DNA from: Streptomyces sp. SID13031
GTDB taxonomy: Bacteria > Actinomycetota > Actinomycetes > Propionibacteriales > Kribbellaceae
Reading direction: 5' to 3'
Assembly (NCBI RefSeq): GCF_010548305.1
Contig: NZ_JAAGLV010000005.1
Span: 310,001-374,000 of the forward strand
DNA length: 64,000 nt
Below, piece by piece: positions 8,406 through 17,740 of the stretch. Each line of letters starts with the position of its first letter. The first letter of the stretch is position 1. A program made the translations under genes and the position numbers. Below the pieces are notes generated by a model that saw only the letters and a program-made list of their open reading frames with translations, was not told where the DNA came from and did no database searches.

Positions 8406-9725
8406 ATGGGTGTTGTGGGGGTGCGGGTCCGGGTGGGGTACTCACTGGGCTCGGTGGCGACCGGGTCGTTCGGGACGGTGCCTGGGTTGCTGCTGTTGCC
8501 GTATCTGACCGACACGCTCGGCATCGCCGCCGCGGTCGCCGGAGCGATCGTCTTGTTGCCGAAGGCACTCGACGTGGTGCTCAACCCAGTGGCGGGCCGG
8601 ATCTCCGACCGGCATCAGTCGGTACAAGGGCCGCGGCGGCCGTTCCTGCTCAGAGGTGGGCTCTCGCTCGCGGCTTGCTTCGCGTTGCTTTTCGCAGTAC
8701 CGGATCTCGATTCGAAGGTGTTCGACGCCGCCTGGGTGCTGCTCGCGTTCGTCGGTTGCGCGACGGCGTATGCGTTCTTCCAAGTCCCGTACGTCGCGAT
8801 GCCGGCCGAGATCACCGACGACTACGCCGAACGCACCCGGATGATGAGCTGGCGGGTGGCGGTGCTGACGATCGCGATCCTGATCAGCGGCGGCAGCGCG
8901 CCCGCCATCCGCGACGCGATCGGCGGCCGCGACGGTTACCGCGTGATGGGCCTGGCCGTCGCGCTGCTGCTCGCCATCGGCACCTTCGGCGCGTACTACG
9001 GGACGCGATCCGCCCCAATCGGCAGTACTCGCGAGACCACCGGCACCTTGCGCGAGCAGCTCCGCGTCGTCGCCCGCTCCGCCGACTTCCGCTGGCTGCT
9101 CATCACGCTGGTGCTGCAAGCGCTCGCGATCGGCTCGATGCTCGCCGGCATCGACTACCTCGCCCGCTACGTCCTGCGGAATCCGGGCGCCGCCACCATC
9201 GGCTTCGTCTGCGTGGTCGGCCCGGCGCTCCTGGTCAGCCCGCTTTGGCTTGCCATCGGCAACAAATTCGGCAAGAGGACGGGCTTCCTCCTCGCCTCGG
9301 CCGTGCTCGGTCTCGGCGCGGTCGCTCTGATCCCCGCTCAGCACGTGCCGACCTGGTGCGTCTATCTCGCCACCGCCATCGTCGGGATCGGCTTCACCGG
9401 CGTACAGGTGTTCCCGCTCGCCATGCTGCCCGACGTGGCGGCTGTGGACGCGGCCCGCAGCGGCATCCGGCGTGCTGGTGTTTTCACCGGCATCTGGACG
9501 GCCGGCGAGACGCTCGGTCTCGCCCTCGGACCAGGTCTGTACGCGTTGGTGCTGGCCGCCGGCGGGTATGTCTCGTCGACCAACCGCGACGCTATCCAGC
9601 CGGGTTCGGCCGTGACGGCGATCGTGATCGGAATGTCGGTGGTACCTGCTTTGCTGATCGCTGTCAGCTTCTTCGCCCTGCGGCGTTACCGGCTGACCGC
9701 CGACGAGGTTCTGGAGGCCCGATGA
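8406..9725 (+). CDS. MFS transporter, GPH (MelB-like) cation-coupled symporter family
   Basis: A 439-residue inner-membrane protein with about 12 hydrophobic helices. The N-terminal half carries a MelB-type loop (ALDVVLNPVAGRISDR) and a following EITDDYAERTRMMSW segment, typical of glycoside-pentoside-hexuronide symporters. The cargo is probably a sugar or small polar solute moved with a cation, but the sequence does not show which. No clear ribosome-binding site precedes the ATG at 8406. The stop overlaps the next start (ATGA at 9722-9725), so it is co-translated with the PLP enzyme and may bring in or export that enzyme's substrate or product. Confidence 0.85.
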   Translation: MGVVGVRVRVGYSLGSVATGSFGTVPGLLLLPYLTDTLGIAAAVAGAIVLLPKALDVVLNPVAGRISDRHQSVQGPRRPFLLRGGLSLAACFALLFAVPDLDSKVFDAAWVLLAFVGCATAYAFFQVPYVAMPAEITDDYAERTRMMSWRVAVLTIAILISGGSAPAIRDAIGGRDGYRVMGLAVALLLAIGTFGAYYGTRSAPIGSTRETTGTLREQLRVVARSADFRWLLITLVLQALAIGSMLAGIDYLARYVLRNPGAATIGFVCVVGPALLVSPLWLAIGNKFGKRTGFLLASAVLGLGAVALIPAQHVPTWCVYLATAIVGIGFTGVQVFPLAMLPDVAAVDAARSGIRRAGVFTGIWTAGETLGLALGPGLYALVLAAGGYVSSTNRDAIQPGSAVTAIVIGMSVVPALLIAVSFFALRRYRLTADEVLEAR

Positions 9726-11131
9726 CCGACGACGTGCTGGCTCAGCTCCGCGAGCTACAGCAAGCCGATCTGCCGACCCACGGCGGCCGCCTGCTCGCCT
9801 ACGTCTACGACTCCGGTCTGGCCGAGGCGGACGAGATCGGCCGCCAAGCGCTCGCCCTGTACGGCGCGACGAACGGCCTCGATCCGACTGCGTTCCCCAG
9901 CCTTCGTACGTTGGAGAACGACCTGGTCGCCTGGGCCGCTCGCCTGTTGCAAGGCAGCGAGGCGGTCGGCACGGTCACCTCAGGTGGCACCGAGTCGATC
10001 CTCCTGGCCGTACAGACCGCTCGCGACGCGTCGGCCGCGGTCAGTCAGCCGACCATGGTGTTGCCGTCCACAGCGCATGCCGCCTTCCACAAAGCCGCCC
10101 ATTACTTCGGCGTCCGCGCAGTCGTGGTCGACGTGGACCCGACGATCTACAGAGCCGACCCGGAGGCGATGGCAGCGGCCTGCGACGAATCGACCGTGCT
10201 CGTGGTGGCCAGCGCGCCGTCGTACGCGCACGGGGTCGTCGACCCGATCCCTGAGGTCGCCGAGCTGGCAAGCGCCCGCGGCATCCGGTGCCATGTCGAC
10301 GCGTGCATCGGTGGCTGGATCCTCCCCTATCTGCGGGCCGATGGCATCGAGGTCGCGCCGTTCGACTTCGCAGTACCGGGAGTCACGAGCATCTCGGTCG
10401 ATCTGCACAAGTACGCCTACACGCCGAAGGGCGCGTCGATCCTGCTGCATCGGACACCCGGGCTGCGACGGCCGCAGTACTTCGCCCACGCCGACTGGCC
10501 TGGGTACACGATGCTCAACTCGACGATGCAGTCGACCAAATCCGGCGCACCACTCGCCGCCGCGTGGGCCGTCGTCCAGCACATCGGTGACGACGGCTAC
10601 CAACGACTAGCCCGTACTACCTACGACGCGACCCTGCGGCTGGCCGACGCGGCCGGCGCGATCGATGGTCTGACCGTGGTCGCACCTCCGGCGACAACGC
10701 TCATCGCGGTGCGGACCGACGAACGGGCAGACGTCTTCACCATCGCTGACGAGTTTGTCTCGCAAGGGTGGTTCGCCCAGCCGCAGCTCAGCTTCCGCGG
10801 CCAGCCTGCGTCGCTGCACCTCTCGCTGAGCCCCGCGACAGCTCCGCGGCTCGATGAGCTGATCGAAGCCCTCCAACAGGCGGTGACCGCAGCGCAGGCG
10901 GCGGGTCCCGTGCAGGTCGCGCCCGAGCTGGCGGAGGCGGTCCGGACGGTCGATCCGGAGTTGCTCGACGACGCCACCTTCGACGGCCTGCTCCAACTCG
11001 CAGGCCTGGACCTGAGCGGCGTCATCCCGGACGGCCTGGGCGCGGTGAACGCACTCCTCGACCTCGCTCCCCCACGCCTGCGGGAGGCTTTGCTCATTGC
11101 CTTCCTGGACCGCCTGATGCGACCCACCTGA
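9722..11131 (+). CDS. PLP-dependent group II decarboxylase / sphingosine-phosphate-lyase-like enzyme
   Basis: Fold-type I PLP enzyme of 469 residues. The cofactor lysine is in SVDLHKYAYTPKG (near residue 237), the aspartate that binds the PLP ring nitrogen is in CHVDACIGGW, and the phosphate-binding stretch is SGGTESILLA. The overall pattern (AHAAFHKAAHYFG, then the lysine block, then ADWPGYTMLNST) matches sphingosine-1-phosphate lyase and related amino-acid decarboxylases. The last 90 residues form an extra helical tail not needed for catalysis. It is coupled by a 4-base overlap to the GPH transporter. The actual amine or lipid substrate is unknown. Confidence 0.85.
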   Translation: MTDDVLAQLRELQQADLPTHGGRLLAYVYDSGLAEADEIGRQALALYGATNGLDPTAFPSLRTLENDLVAWAARLLQGSEAVGTVTSGGTESILLAVQTARDASAAVSQPTMVLPSTAHAAFHKAAHYFGVRAVVVDVDPTIYRADPEAMAAACDESTVLVVASAPSYAHGVVDPIPEVAELASARGIRCHVDACIGGWILPYLRADGIEVAPFDFAVPGVTSISVDLHKYAYTPKGASILLHRTPGLRRPQYFAHADWPGYTMLNSTMQSTKSGAPLAAAWAVVQHIGDDGYQRLARTTYDATLRLADAAGAIDGLTVVAPPATTLIAVRTDERADVFTIADEFVSQGWFAQPQLSFRGQPASLHLSLSPATAPRLDELIEALQQAVTAAQAAGPVQVAPELAEAVRTVDPELLDDATFDGLLQLAGLDLSGVIPDGLGAVNALLDLAPPRLREALLIAFLDRLMRPT

Positions 11132-11215
11132 GCCGCCACGACGGCGGTTGTTGCATGCTGGCTCTCGCCCGGCCAGCCTGTCTGTGAGCTTGTGAATCTC
11201 GCGAAGGAGTCCTCG

Positions 11216-12184
11216 ATGGTGACCGATCCGACCGCTGGACCGACGGCGTCGACCCGTGCCCTGCCGCAGTCCGTCCTGACACCGCTGACCGGATCGGCGA
11301 TCTTCCTCGTGGTGCGGGTCGATCCCGGCGGCGAGGAGCAGGCCCGCGACCTGCTCGAACGCGTCACCGGACTCACCCGCGCGGTGGGCTTCCGGGTACC
11401 GGCCGGCAATCTGTCGTGCGTCACCAGCATCGGCTCGGAAGCCTGGGACCGCCTGTTCAGCGGACCGCGACCAGCCGCGTTGCACCCGTTCATCGAGCTG
11501 CTGGGCGCCAAGCACAAGGCCGTGTCGACGCCGGGTGACCTGCTGTTCCACATCCGCGCCGGCCAGCTGGACATGTGCTTCGAGCTCGCGCAGCAGATCA
11601 TGAAGGAGCTCGACGGCGCCGCGACCGTGATCGACGAGGTGCACGGCTTCAAGTACTTCGAGATGCGCGATCTGCTCGGCTTCGTCGACGGTACCGAGAA
11701 CCCGACCGGCATCGAGGCCGACGAGGCGGTCCTGGTCGGCGCCGAGGACCCGGATTTCGCCGGCGGCAGTTACGTGATCGTGCAGAAGTACCTGCATGAC
11801 ATGAAGGCGTGGAACGGGCTGAGCGTCGAGCAGCAGGAGCTGGTGATCGGCCGGACCAAACTCGAGGACATCGAGCTGCACGACGACAAGAAGCCGACGA
11901 ACTCGCATATCGCGCTCAACGTGATCGAGGACGAGGACGGCAACGAGCAGCAGATCCTGCGCGACAACATGCCGTTCGGCACGATCGGCAGCCAGGAGTT
12001 CGGCACCTACTTCATCGGCTACGCCAAGGACCCGGGCGTCACCGAGCTGATGCTGCGCCGGATGTTCCTCGGCGAGCCCGAGGGCAACTACGACCGCATC
12101 CTCGACTTCTCCACCGCGGTCACGGGCACGCTCTTCTACACCCCGACCGCCGACTTCATCGACGACTTGCCACCCGCACCCTGA
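11216..12184 (+). CDS. Dye-decolourising (DyP-type) haem peroxidase
   Basis: Haem peroxidase of 322 residues that oxidises dyes or phenolics with hydrogen peroxide. The family signature GFVDGTENP (GxxDG, with the distal catalytic Asp) is near residue 157. The proximal haem region (SHIALNVIEDEDGNEQ and FIGYAKDPGVTELML) follows. No signal peptide or Tat motif is visible, which fits the cytosolic or encapsulin-loaded B-type enzymes. No encapsulin gene is adjacent. The ATG at 11216 is preferred over a GTG at 11192 because AAGGAG lies at 11204-11209. The gene appears monocistronic. Confidence 0.92.
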   Translation: MVTDPTAGPTASTRALPQSVLTPLTGSAIFLVVRVDPGGEEQARDLLERVTGLTRAVGFRVPAGNLSCVTSIGSEAWDRLFSGPRPAALHPFIELLGAKHKAVSTPGDLLFHIRAGQLDMCFELAQQIMKELDGAATVIDEVHGFKYFEMRDLLGFVDGTENPTGIEADEAVLVGAEDPDFAGGSYVIVQKYLHDMKAWNGLSVEQQELVIGRTKLEDIELHDDKKPTNSHIALNVIEDEDGNEQQILRDNMPFGTIGSQEFGTYFIGYAKDPGVTELMLRRMFLGEPEGNYDRILDFSTAVTGTLFYTPTADFIDDLPPAP

Positions 12185-12277
12185 CAACAAACAGCAGCCC
12201 CACGTACGGCGGCGGCCGCTGATGGCGTTCCCTGGCGGCCACCGGAAATTGTCGGTGCCGTGGGTGAGACTGGATCT

Positions 12278-13825
12278 ATGTTGCTCGCTGATGTGGTCGC
12301 CACCTCGACCTCGCTGAGTCAGACCAGGTCGCGCCGCGCCAAGGCCGACCTCATCGCAACTCTGCTCACCACCGCGACCGAGGCGGTGGAGACCGAGATC
12401 GTCGTGACCTACCTGTCCGGCGAGCTGCGCCAACGGCGGACTGGTGTTGGCTGGCGGACGCTCGCCGACGCGCCTGCGCCGGCCGCGGCGCCCTCCTTGA
12501 CCATCGAAGAGGTCGACGAGGCTTTCGCCGAGCTGTCCGCGTTCGCCGGCGCGGGATCGCAGGCGAAGCGGCGGGAGGCGGTGGAGGCGTTGTTCGGCCG
12601 GGCGACCTCGGCCGAGCAGCAGTTCCTGCGGCTGCTGGTCAGCGGCGAGCTGCGGCAAGGTGCGCTGGATGGCGTGATGGCCGACGCGGTCGGCAAGGCG
12701 ACCGGGATTCCGCTGGAGAAGATTCGCGCGGCGACCATGTTGCGTGGTTCGGCTGCGCCGGTCGCGGTCGCCGTGCTGACCGAGGGCGAGGCCGGGCTCG
12801 ACCAGTTCGGGCTCGAGGTCGGGCGTGGGGTGCAACCGATGCTGGCGCAGTCGGCGACGAGCATCGCGGAGGCGCTTGCCAAGACCGGTTCGCCGGCGGC
12901 GATCGAGTGGAAGCTCGACGGGATCCGGATCCAGGTGCACCGCGACGGCGAGCACGTCGTCGTCTACACGCGCACGCTCGATGACATCACCGGCCGGGTG
13001 CCCGAGGTGGTCAGCGCGGTGCTCTCGCTCAAGGCCCAGAAGCTCGTTCTCGACGGTGAGCTGATCGCCTTGCGGCCGGACGGACGGCCGGAGGCCTTCC
13101 AGGTCACCGGTTCCCGTACTGCGACGCGCGCCGCGACCGGACCCGAGACGGTTCCGCTGACGCCGTACTTCTTCGACATCCTGCACCTCGACGGGCATGA
13201 CCTGCTCGGGCTCGACTCGACCGAGCGGCACGAGTGGCTGAGCACGGTGGTGCCCGAGGAGCGCCGGATCCCTCGGTTCGTGACCGAGGACCCCGAGGCG
13301 GGTGAGGCGTTCTTCACCGACGCGGTAAAACGCGGGCACGAAGGTGTGATGGTGAAGTCGTTGTCAGTGCCGTACGAAGCGGGCCGGCGCGGGTCCGGCT
13401 GGGTCAAGGTGAAGCAGACGCACACGCTCGATCTGATCGTGCTCGCGGCGGAGTGGGGGCATGGACGGCGTACGGGCTGGCTGTCGAACCTGCATCTGGG
13501 CGCGCGGGACGAGGAGACCGGCGAGTTCGTGATGCTGGGCAAGACGTTCAAGGGATTGACCGACGAGCTGTTGCGGTGGCAGACGGAGAAGTTCCAGGAG
13601 ATCGAGGTCAGCCGCGACGACTACACGGTGCACCTGCGGCCGGAGGTGGTGGTGGAGATCGCGTTCGACGGCGTGCAGACCTCGACGCGGTATCCGGGCG
13701 GGATGGCGTTGCGGTTCGCGCGGGTGCTGCGCTATCGCGAGGACAAGACCCCCTCGCAGGTCGACACTGTCCAGGCCGTCCGAGCGATCCACCAACCGAG
13801 CGAAGGACTGAACGATGACGAGTGA
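12278..13825 (+). CDS. lig: ATP-dependent DNA ligase (LigB type)
   Basis: Joins nicks in DNA using ATP; in actinomycetes it is an accessory to the NAD-dependent LigA. The 515-residue protein has an N-terminal DNA-binding domain (about 1-190), then the adenylation domain with the nucleophile Lys212 in EWKLDGIRIQVH. Further nucleotidyltransferase motifs are present (LDGELIAL, FFDILHLDG, GHEGVMVKS and WVKVKQTH). An OB-fold (about 400-500) ends the protein. This matches full-length mycobacterial LigB-like enzymes. The stop overlaps the next start by 11 bases, so the gene is coupled to a methyltransferase. Confidence 0.92.
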   Translation: MLLADVVATSTSLSQTRSRRAKADLIATLLTTATEAVETEIVVTYLSGELRQRRTGVGWRTLADAPAPAAAPSLTIEEVDEAFAELSAFAGAGSQAKRREAVEALFGRATSAEQQFLRLLVSGELRQGALDGVMADAVGKATGIPLEKIRAATMLRGSAAPVAVAVLTEGEAGLDQFGLEVGRGVQPMLAQSATSIAEALAKTGSPAAIEWKLDGIRIQVHRDGEHVVVYTRTLDDITGRVPEVVSAVLSLKAQKLVLDGELIALRPDGRPEAFQVTGSRTATRAATGPETVPLTPYFFDILHLDGHDLLGLDSTERHEWLSTVVPEERRIPRFVTEDPEAGEAFFTDAVKRGHEGVMVKSLSVPYEAGRRGSGWVKVKQTHTLDLIVLAAEWGHGRRTGWLSNLHLGARDEETGEFVMLGKTFKGLTDELLRWQTEKFQEIEVSRDDYTVHLRPEVVVEIAFDGVQTSTRYPGGMALRFARVLRYREDKTPSQVDTVQAVRAIHQPSEGLNDDE

Positions 13826-14519
13826 ACCCGTCGACTCCGCCGCTGAACCCGTCGACCCCACCGTCGTGTCACGCCGCCTGGCCCGCGAGTCACTCGGGCA
13901 GGACGACCCGACCGGCTGGTTCGAGCGCCTGTACTCCGCCGCATCGGAAGGCGACGCCGTCATCCCGTGGGATCGCGGGACGGCGAATCCCCTGCTGGTC
14001 GATTGGGTCGACACCGCCGAGCCGAGCGGAGCGGGGCTGCGAGCGCTCATCGTCGGCGCCGGGACGGGCTGGGACGCGGAGCTCATCGCCGACCAGGGCT
14101 ACGACACGACCGCGTTCGACATCTCCCCCAGCGCCGTCGAGACGGCGGAACGCAACCACCCGGACTCCAAGGCGACGTACGAGGTGGCAGACCTGCTGAA
14201 CCCGCCGGCCGAGTGGCACCGCGCCTTCGACCTCGTCGTCGAGATCTTCACCGTCCAGGCCCTGCCGATCGCCCTGCAACCCGAGGCAACCGCTCACGTC
14301 GGCGATTTCGTTCGCCCCGGCGGCACCCTGGTCGTCATCGCCTCGGCCCGAGACGACGACACTCCCGATGACGCGATCGAAGGTCCGCCCTGGCCGCTGA
14401 CCCGGGCAGCCATCGACGCCTTCACCGGCCCGGACCTCAAGCTCATCCAGCTCAACCGCTCGCCCAGCCCCAGCGCCGCGACCAACTACCGCTGGCAGGC
14501 CGAGTACCTGCGCGACTGA
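13815..14519 (+). CDS. Class I SAM-dependent methyltransferase
   Basis: A 234-residue protein. The SAM-binding loop ALIVGAGTGWDAELIA is near residue 75, followed by the acidic strand-2 end TTAFDISPSAVETA and motif LLNPPAEWHRAFDLVVEIFTV. A WDRG stretch before the SAM loop resembles thiopurine methyltransferase-like enzymes, which act on small molecules. The gene begins inside the ligase gene (11-base overlap), but I see no functional link to ligation. The substrate is unknown. Confidence 0.85.
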   Translation: MTSEPVDSAAEPVDPTVVSRRLARESLGQDDPTGWFERLYSAASEGDAVIPWDRGTANPLLVDWVDTAEPSGAGLRALIVGAGTGWDAELIADQGYDTTAFDISPSAVETAERNHPDSKATYEVADLLNPPAEWHRAFDLVVEIFTVQALPIALQPEATAHVGDFVRPGGTLVVIASARDDDTPDDAIEGPPWPLTRAAIDAFTGPDLKLIQLNRSPSPSAATNYRWQAEYLRD

Positions 14520-14602
14520 CCGCTCGGCCGAGTCGCGCCTGGGTCAGCGGGTGGGTCAGCGCCCGATTCAGGCCCGATTCAGCGACTGATTCACCGTCTG
14601 AC

Positions 14603-15826
14603 TCAAGGGCGGTGCGGGCGGAAGGTTCTGCGGAGGTCGGCGGTCCATTCGGCGGGGATCTCCCACGGGATGAAGTGGCCGCCGACGGGGTGAGCCGTGA
14701 GGTTCTCATGGTTGTACCAACCGGCTCGATCGCTGTCGAGGAAGTGCTGGACCCGGCGATCGGTGCTGATACCCGGTGGGTTCTCGTGGGCTACGAAGGT
14801 GATGCCGGTGGGCGCTTCGATGGCCGGGTGGCGATCGTGCGAAGGGCTCCACGGGTAGCGGTTGTTGTTGGCGTAGGTGCGGATCGAGGTCCCGATCGCG
14901 TTGTTGACCCAGAAGATCATCGCGTGGGTGAGCAGGTCGTCCTTGCTGAAGACGGTCTCCAGGTCGCCGCCGTTGTCGCTCCAACTGCGCCAGCGCTGCA
15001 GGAGCCAGGCGAGCATCCCGGCTGGTGAGTCGGACAGACCGTACGAGAGCGTGCTCGGATCGAGGACGTGGACGGCGAGATGCACGGCGAAGCGCTTCTC
15101 CAGCTCGACGATGCGCGCGTGGACGGCGGGTGGCAGGCCCTCCGGGATGGGGTTTCCGCCACTAAGGTCCCAGCCTCGATCACCGGTGAAGAGATCGAGC
15201 TTCAACCCGGAGCCGATGTGCATCGCGTACAGCTCATCGGCGTACTTGTGCCCGAGCTGGCCGGTCACCAGCGCCCCGACATCGCAGCCCGCGGCCGCGT
15301 ACTTCGAGTAGCCGAGCGTCTCGGTCATCAACGAATGCCAGAGGTCGGCCACCTTCCAGAAGTTCATCTCCGGATGGTCGGGCAGCGGGGTCGAGAATCC
15401 GAAACCGGGCAACGACGGCACGATCACGTCGAACGCGTCGGCCGGATCACCGCCGTATGCTCCCGGATCCGCGAGCGGGTCGATCACCCTCGACCAGTGC
15501 CAGAACGTCCATGGCCAGCCGTGCGTCAGGATCAACGGCACCGGGTTCGGCCCGACTCCGGCCTTGCGCAGGAAGTGCACCGGCACGCCATCCACCTCGA
15601 CGCGGTAATGCTCATACCTGTTGATCGCCGCTTCGGCCTTGCGCCAGTCGTACTCCGTACGCCAGTACTCGACCAGCTCCTGCAGGTACTCGCGCCGCAC
15701 GCCGTAGTACCAGTCCTCGTTGCCCACATCGTCAGGCCAGCGGGTCAGCGCCAGCCGCTGCTGGAGATCGTCGAGGACGCCGTCCGGCACGTGGATCGGC
15801 GTTGCTTCCAAGGGGAAGTCGTTCAT
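14603..15826 (-). CDS. Epoxide hydrolase, alpha/beta-hydrolase with EHN domain
   Basis: Hydrolyses epoxides to diols. The 407-residue protein starts with the epoxide-hydrolase N-terminal domain (IHVPDGVLDDLQQRLALTRW) and continues with an alpha/beta-hydrolase core. The oxyanion motif HGWP is near residue 101, and the nucleophile Asp is in AGCDVGALV near residue 180. The catalytic His lies near the C-terminus in VGGHFIPWE. It is the second gene of a marR-epoxide hydrolase pair with a 4-base ATGA overlap, so expression is probably controlled by the MarR protein in response to the substrate or a related compound. Confidence 0.9.
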   Translation of the reverse strand: MNDFPLEATPIHVPDGVLDDLQQRLALTRWPDDVGNEDWYYGVRREYLQELVEYWRTEYDWRKAEAAINRYEHYRVEVDGVPVHFLRKAGVGPNPVPLILTHGWPWTFWHWSRVIDPLADPGAYGGDPADAFDVIVPSLPGFGFSTPLPDHPEMNFWKVADLWHSLMTETLGYSKYAAAGCDVGALVTGQLGHKYADELYAMHIGSGLKLDLFTGDRGWDLSGGNPIPEGLPPAVHARIVELEKRFAVHLAVHVLDPSTLSYGLSDSPAGMLAWLLQRWRSWSDNGGDLETVFSKDDLLTHAMIFWVNNAIGTSIRTYANNNRYPWSPSHDRHPAIEAPTGITFVAHENPPGISTDRRVQHFLDSDRAGWYNHENLTAHPVGGHFIPWEIPAEWTADLRRTFRPHRP

Positions 15827-16275
15827 TTGTCACCCACTGTCTGATGGAGTTCGACCAGGCGGGTCAGCGCGGGCAGCGCGGCCTCGATGGCGGTACGGTC
15901 GGCAGCCGTCAGCTGGTCGGCGAGCGAGGTCAATCGCGCCATCCGGTCGGCCTGTCGTCCGCTCACGATCGCGGTGCCCTGCTCGGTGATGTGCACGAGC
16001 ACCGCCCGCCCGTCGGAGGGATCCGGCCGGCGCTCGACCAGCCCGTCGCGCTCCAGCCTGGTCACGATCTGCGTGATGGCCGGCTGTGTCACCTGCTCGC
16101 TCGCAGTCAGCTCACCAAGCCGCTTAGGCCCGTAATGCGCCAACGTGTGCAGCACAGACAGGGTGGTGAAGCTGAGCCGCTGCACGGCCGGCAGCCGGAT
16201 ATTCATCCGAGTGAAGGCCCCCATCACCGCGACCAGCTCACCGACACTCAGATCCTGCTTCTCTTTCACGCGCAC
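15823..16275 (-). CDS. MarR-family transcriptional regulator
   Basis: Small winged-helix regulator of about 150 residues. The DNA-binding part reads RLGELTASEQVTQPAITQIVTRLERDGLVER and is followed by the wing DPSDGRAVLVHITEQG, both typical of MarR. It is coupled to the downstream epoxide hydrolase. The GTG at 16275 is used; a second GTG at 16269 is equally possible, as neither has a clear ribosome-binding site. A TAAG-N3-CTTA element just upstream is the likely autoregulatory operator and also faces the divergent phosphotransferase gene. Confidence 0.9.
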   Translation of the reverse strand: MRVKEKQDLSVGELVAVMGAFTRMNIRLPAVQRLSFTTLSVLHTLAHYGPKRLGELTASEQVTQPAITQIVTRLERDGLVERRPDPSDGRAVLVHITEQGTAIVSGRQADRMARLTSLADQLTAADRTAIEAALPALTRLVELHQTVGDK

Positions 16276-16282
16276 AACTGTA

Positions 16283-16293
16283 TAAGCAACTTA
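16283..16293. promoter_or_regulatory. Short inverted repeat in the marR promoter, probable operator
   Basis: TAAG-CAA-CTTA lies 8 bases upstream of the marR start inside an A+T-rich patch. AT-rich short palindromes overlapping their own promoter are typical MarR sites. Divergent transcription means it may also affect the phosphotransferase at 16336. Confidence 0.45.
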
Positions 16294-16335
16294 AATAAAT
16301 CGCTCATCCAAGCCCCAGCCCGTACCCTTCGCCAG

Positions 16336-16971
16336 GTGGATCTACAGCCCCTGAAGGATCGCTTCGGCGCCACCACTGCCGAACCGATCAACCTCGGCTG
16401 CTCCGACGCGACCGTCGTCCGGCTAGAACGCGGCACCGAAGTCCTCTACTACAAGGCAGGACCCGGTACCACCGCAGAAGCCGACCGGCTCGGCTGGCTC
16501 GGCACCACCGACATCCCCTGCCCGCGAATTCTCGACCGAGGGGAGGAATGGATGCTCACCTCAGTACTGGCCGGCCGAGACGCCTCCCAGCCCTGGTCAG
16601 CCTCGGAGCGTCCCGCAGTACTGGCTGCGGTCGCGGACGGAATCCGGCAACTGCACGCACTGACCGAGTGCCCCTTCGACTCCCCCTACCCAGGCTCACG
16701 CGGAGCCGTGACGCACGGCGATTACACCGCCCCGAACGTCTTCGTCGACCCGGCCACCCTGCGCTTCAACGGCCTCCTCGACGTCAGCCGCCTCGGTCTG
16801 GGCGATCCGTACATCGACTTCGCCTTGATGCACAGGAGTCTCGCCGGTCCGCTCAACCCCCAGTACGGCGGCCAATCGGCCGCGCGCGACTTCGTAGTAC
16901 TGGCCGGCGGCAACCCCGACGATCCGCTCCTCACCCACTTCACCAACCTGGGCGTCTCAGGCAACTACTGA
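16336..16971 (+). CDS. Aminoglycoside phosphotransferase-like kinase (small APH family)
   Basis: Kinase-fold protein of 211 residues, shorter than the usual 260-270 for APH(3') enzymes because the N-lobe is reduced. The Brenner motif HGDYTAPNVFVD and the second metal motif, here GLLDVSRLGLGDPYID, are present. The nucleotide-binding lysine is probably in EVLYYKAGPGT. The GTG at 16336 is the likely start, just after the divergent marR promoter. The substrate may be an antibiotic, a sugar or a small alcohol. Whether it gives resistance cannot be told from sequence. Confidence 0.75.
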   Translation: MDLQPLKDRFGATTAEPINLGCSDATVVRLERGTEVLYYKAGPGTTAEADRLGWLGTTDIPCPRILDRGEEWMLTSVLAGRDASQPWSASERPAVLAAVADGIRQLHALTECPFDSPYPGSRGAVTHGDYTAPNVFVDPATLRFNGLLDVSRLGLGDPYIDFALMHRSLAGPLNPQYGGQSAARDFVVLAGGNPDDPLLTHFTNLGVSGNY

Positions 16972-16990
16972 CCAGGGGGCTGGTGCAGCC

Positions 16991-17740
16991 TCACATTCGG
17001 GATCTCAGTACGTCGAACTCGCAGCCTGGCGAGTTCGGGTCGAAGCCGTTCTCAATCAGCCAGCGGGAGTTCAGCAGGCTGCGGAGCGACCACCACCCGC
17101 GGATCACGTCAAGGTCGACGCCGGTGCCGTAGCCGGCCGCGACGTCGGCGAGGTGCTCCTCGTGTCCGAGCGTCAAGCTGGCCAGGTCGTACATCGCATC
17201 GCCCTGGCTCGCCTCGGACCAGTCGATGATGCCGGTGACCTGGTCATCCTCGACGAAGACGTGAGTGATCTGCAGGTCCCCGTGCGTGAACACCGGCGTC
17301 CATGGCCGGAGCGCAGCCTCGGCGATCTCGCGGTTACGAGTGACCAGGTCGGCGGGAAGGACGCCGCTCGTGATCAGCCACTCGCATTCCGTGTCGAGGT
17401 CCGCTGCGAGCTCATCGCGGCTCTTCTTGCCTGGCCATGGCGGCAGCGGCGCGTCGTGCAACCTCCGAATCGCGGCACCCGCCGCGGCCCACGCCGCCGG
17501 CGACGCGGGCGACGGCTCCCCCAGCCGGCCGAGTGCCGTCCCGGGGACGGCGCCGATCGCGAGCACAGGCGGCTTCCGCCACAGGATCTCCGGAGTCGGG
17601 ACCGGCGCCAGCGCGATCGCCTCGACCTCGACATCGATGTTCGTCTGATCGGAGTCGATCTTCAGGAACACCTCGCCGACGCGCAGAGTCACCCGCTCGC
17701 TATGGGCAACGACGACCTCGATCTTCTCCACGTCTGCCAT
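16991..17740 (-). CDS. Phosphotransferase-family (APH) protein
   Basis: A 249-residue kinase-fold protein with the catalytic loop FTHGDLQITHVFV and the metal motif GIIDWSEASQGDAMYDLA, near residues 160 and 180. The ATG at 17740 is chosen; an in-frame extension to 17797 adds an unconserved hydrophobic stretch. It is convergent with the smaller phosphotransferase at 16336, 19 bases away, but the two are not close copies. Its 3' end is partly duplicated at 45778-45841, where the rest of the gene is missing. The substrate is unknown. Confidence 0.8.
   Translation of the reverse strand: MADVEKIEVVVAHSERVTLRVGEVFLKIDSDQTNIDVEVEAIALAPVPTPEILWRKPPVLAIGAVPGTALGRLGEPSPASPAAWAAAGAAIRRLHDAPLPPWPGKKSRDELAADLDTECEWLITSGVLPADLVTRNREIAEAALRPWTPVFTHGDLQITHVFVEDDQVTGIIDWSEASQGDAMYDLASLTLGHEEHLADVAAGYGTGVDLDVIRGWWSLRSLLNSRWLIENGFDPNSPGCEFDVLRSRM

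Noticed and set aside
10607..13339. 910-codon open frame on the minus strand
   Set aside because: It lies antisense to the PLP enzyme, DyP peroxidase and ligase genes; its translation is Arg/Gly/Leu-rich without domains, as expected of GC-rich shadow frames.
14545..14605. Degenerate tandem repeats of GATTCA/GTCAGCG type
   Set aside because: Units are short and imperfect, in a brief gap after the methyltransferase gene; no CRISPR-like regularity or function is apparent.
17022..17046. Inverted repeat CGAACTCGC...GCGAGTTCG
   Set aside because: It lies within the last codons of the phosphotransferase gene and is disrupted in the copy at 45778, so it is probably a by-product of coding sequence.
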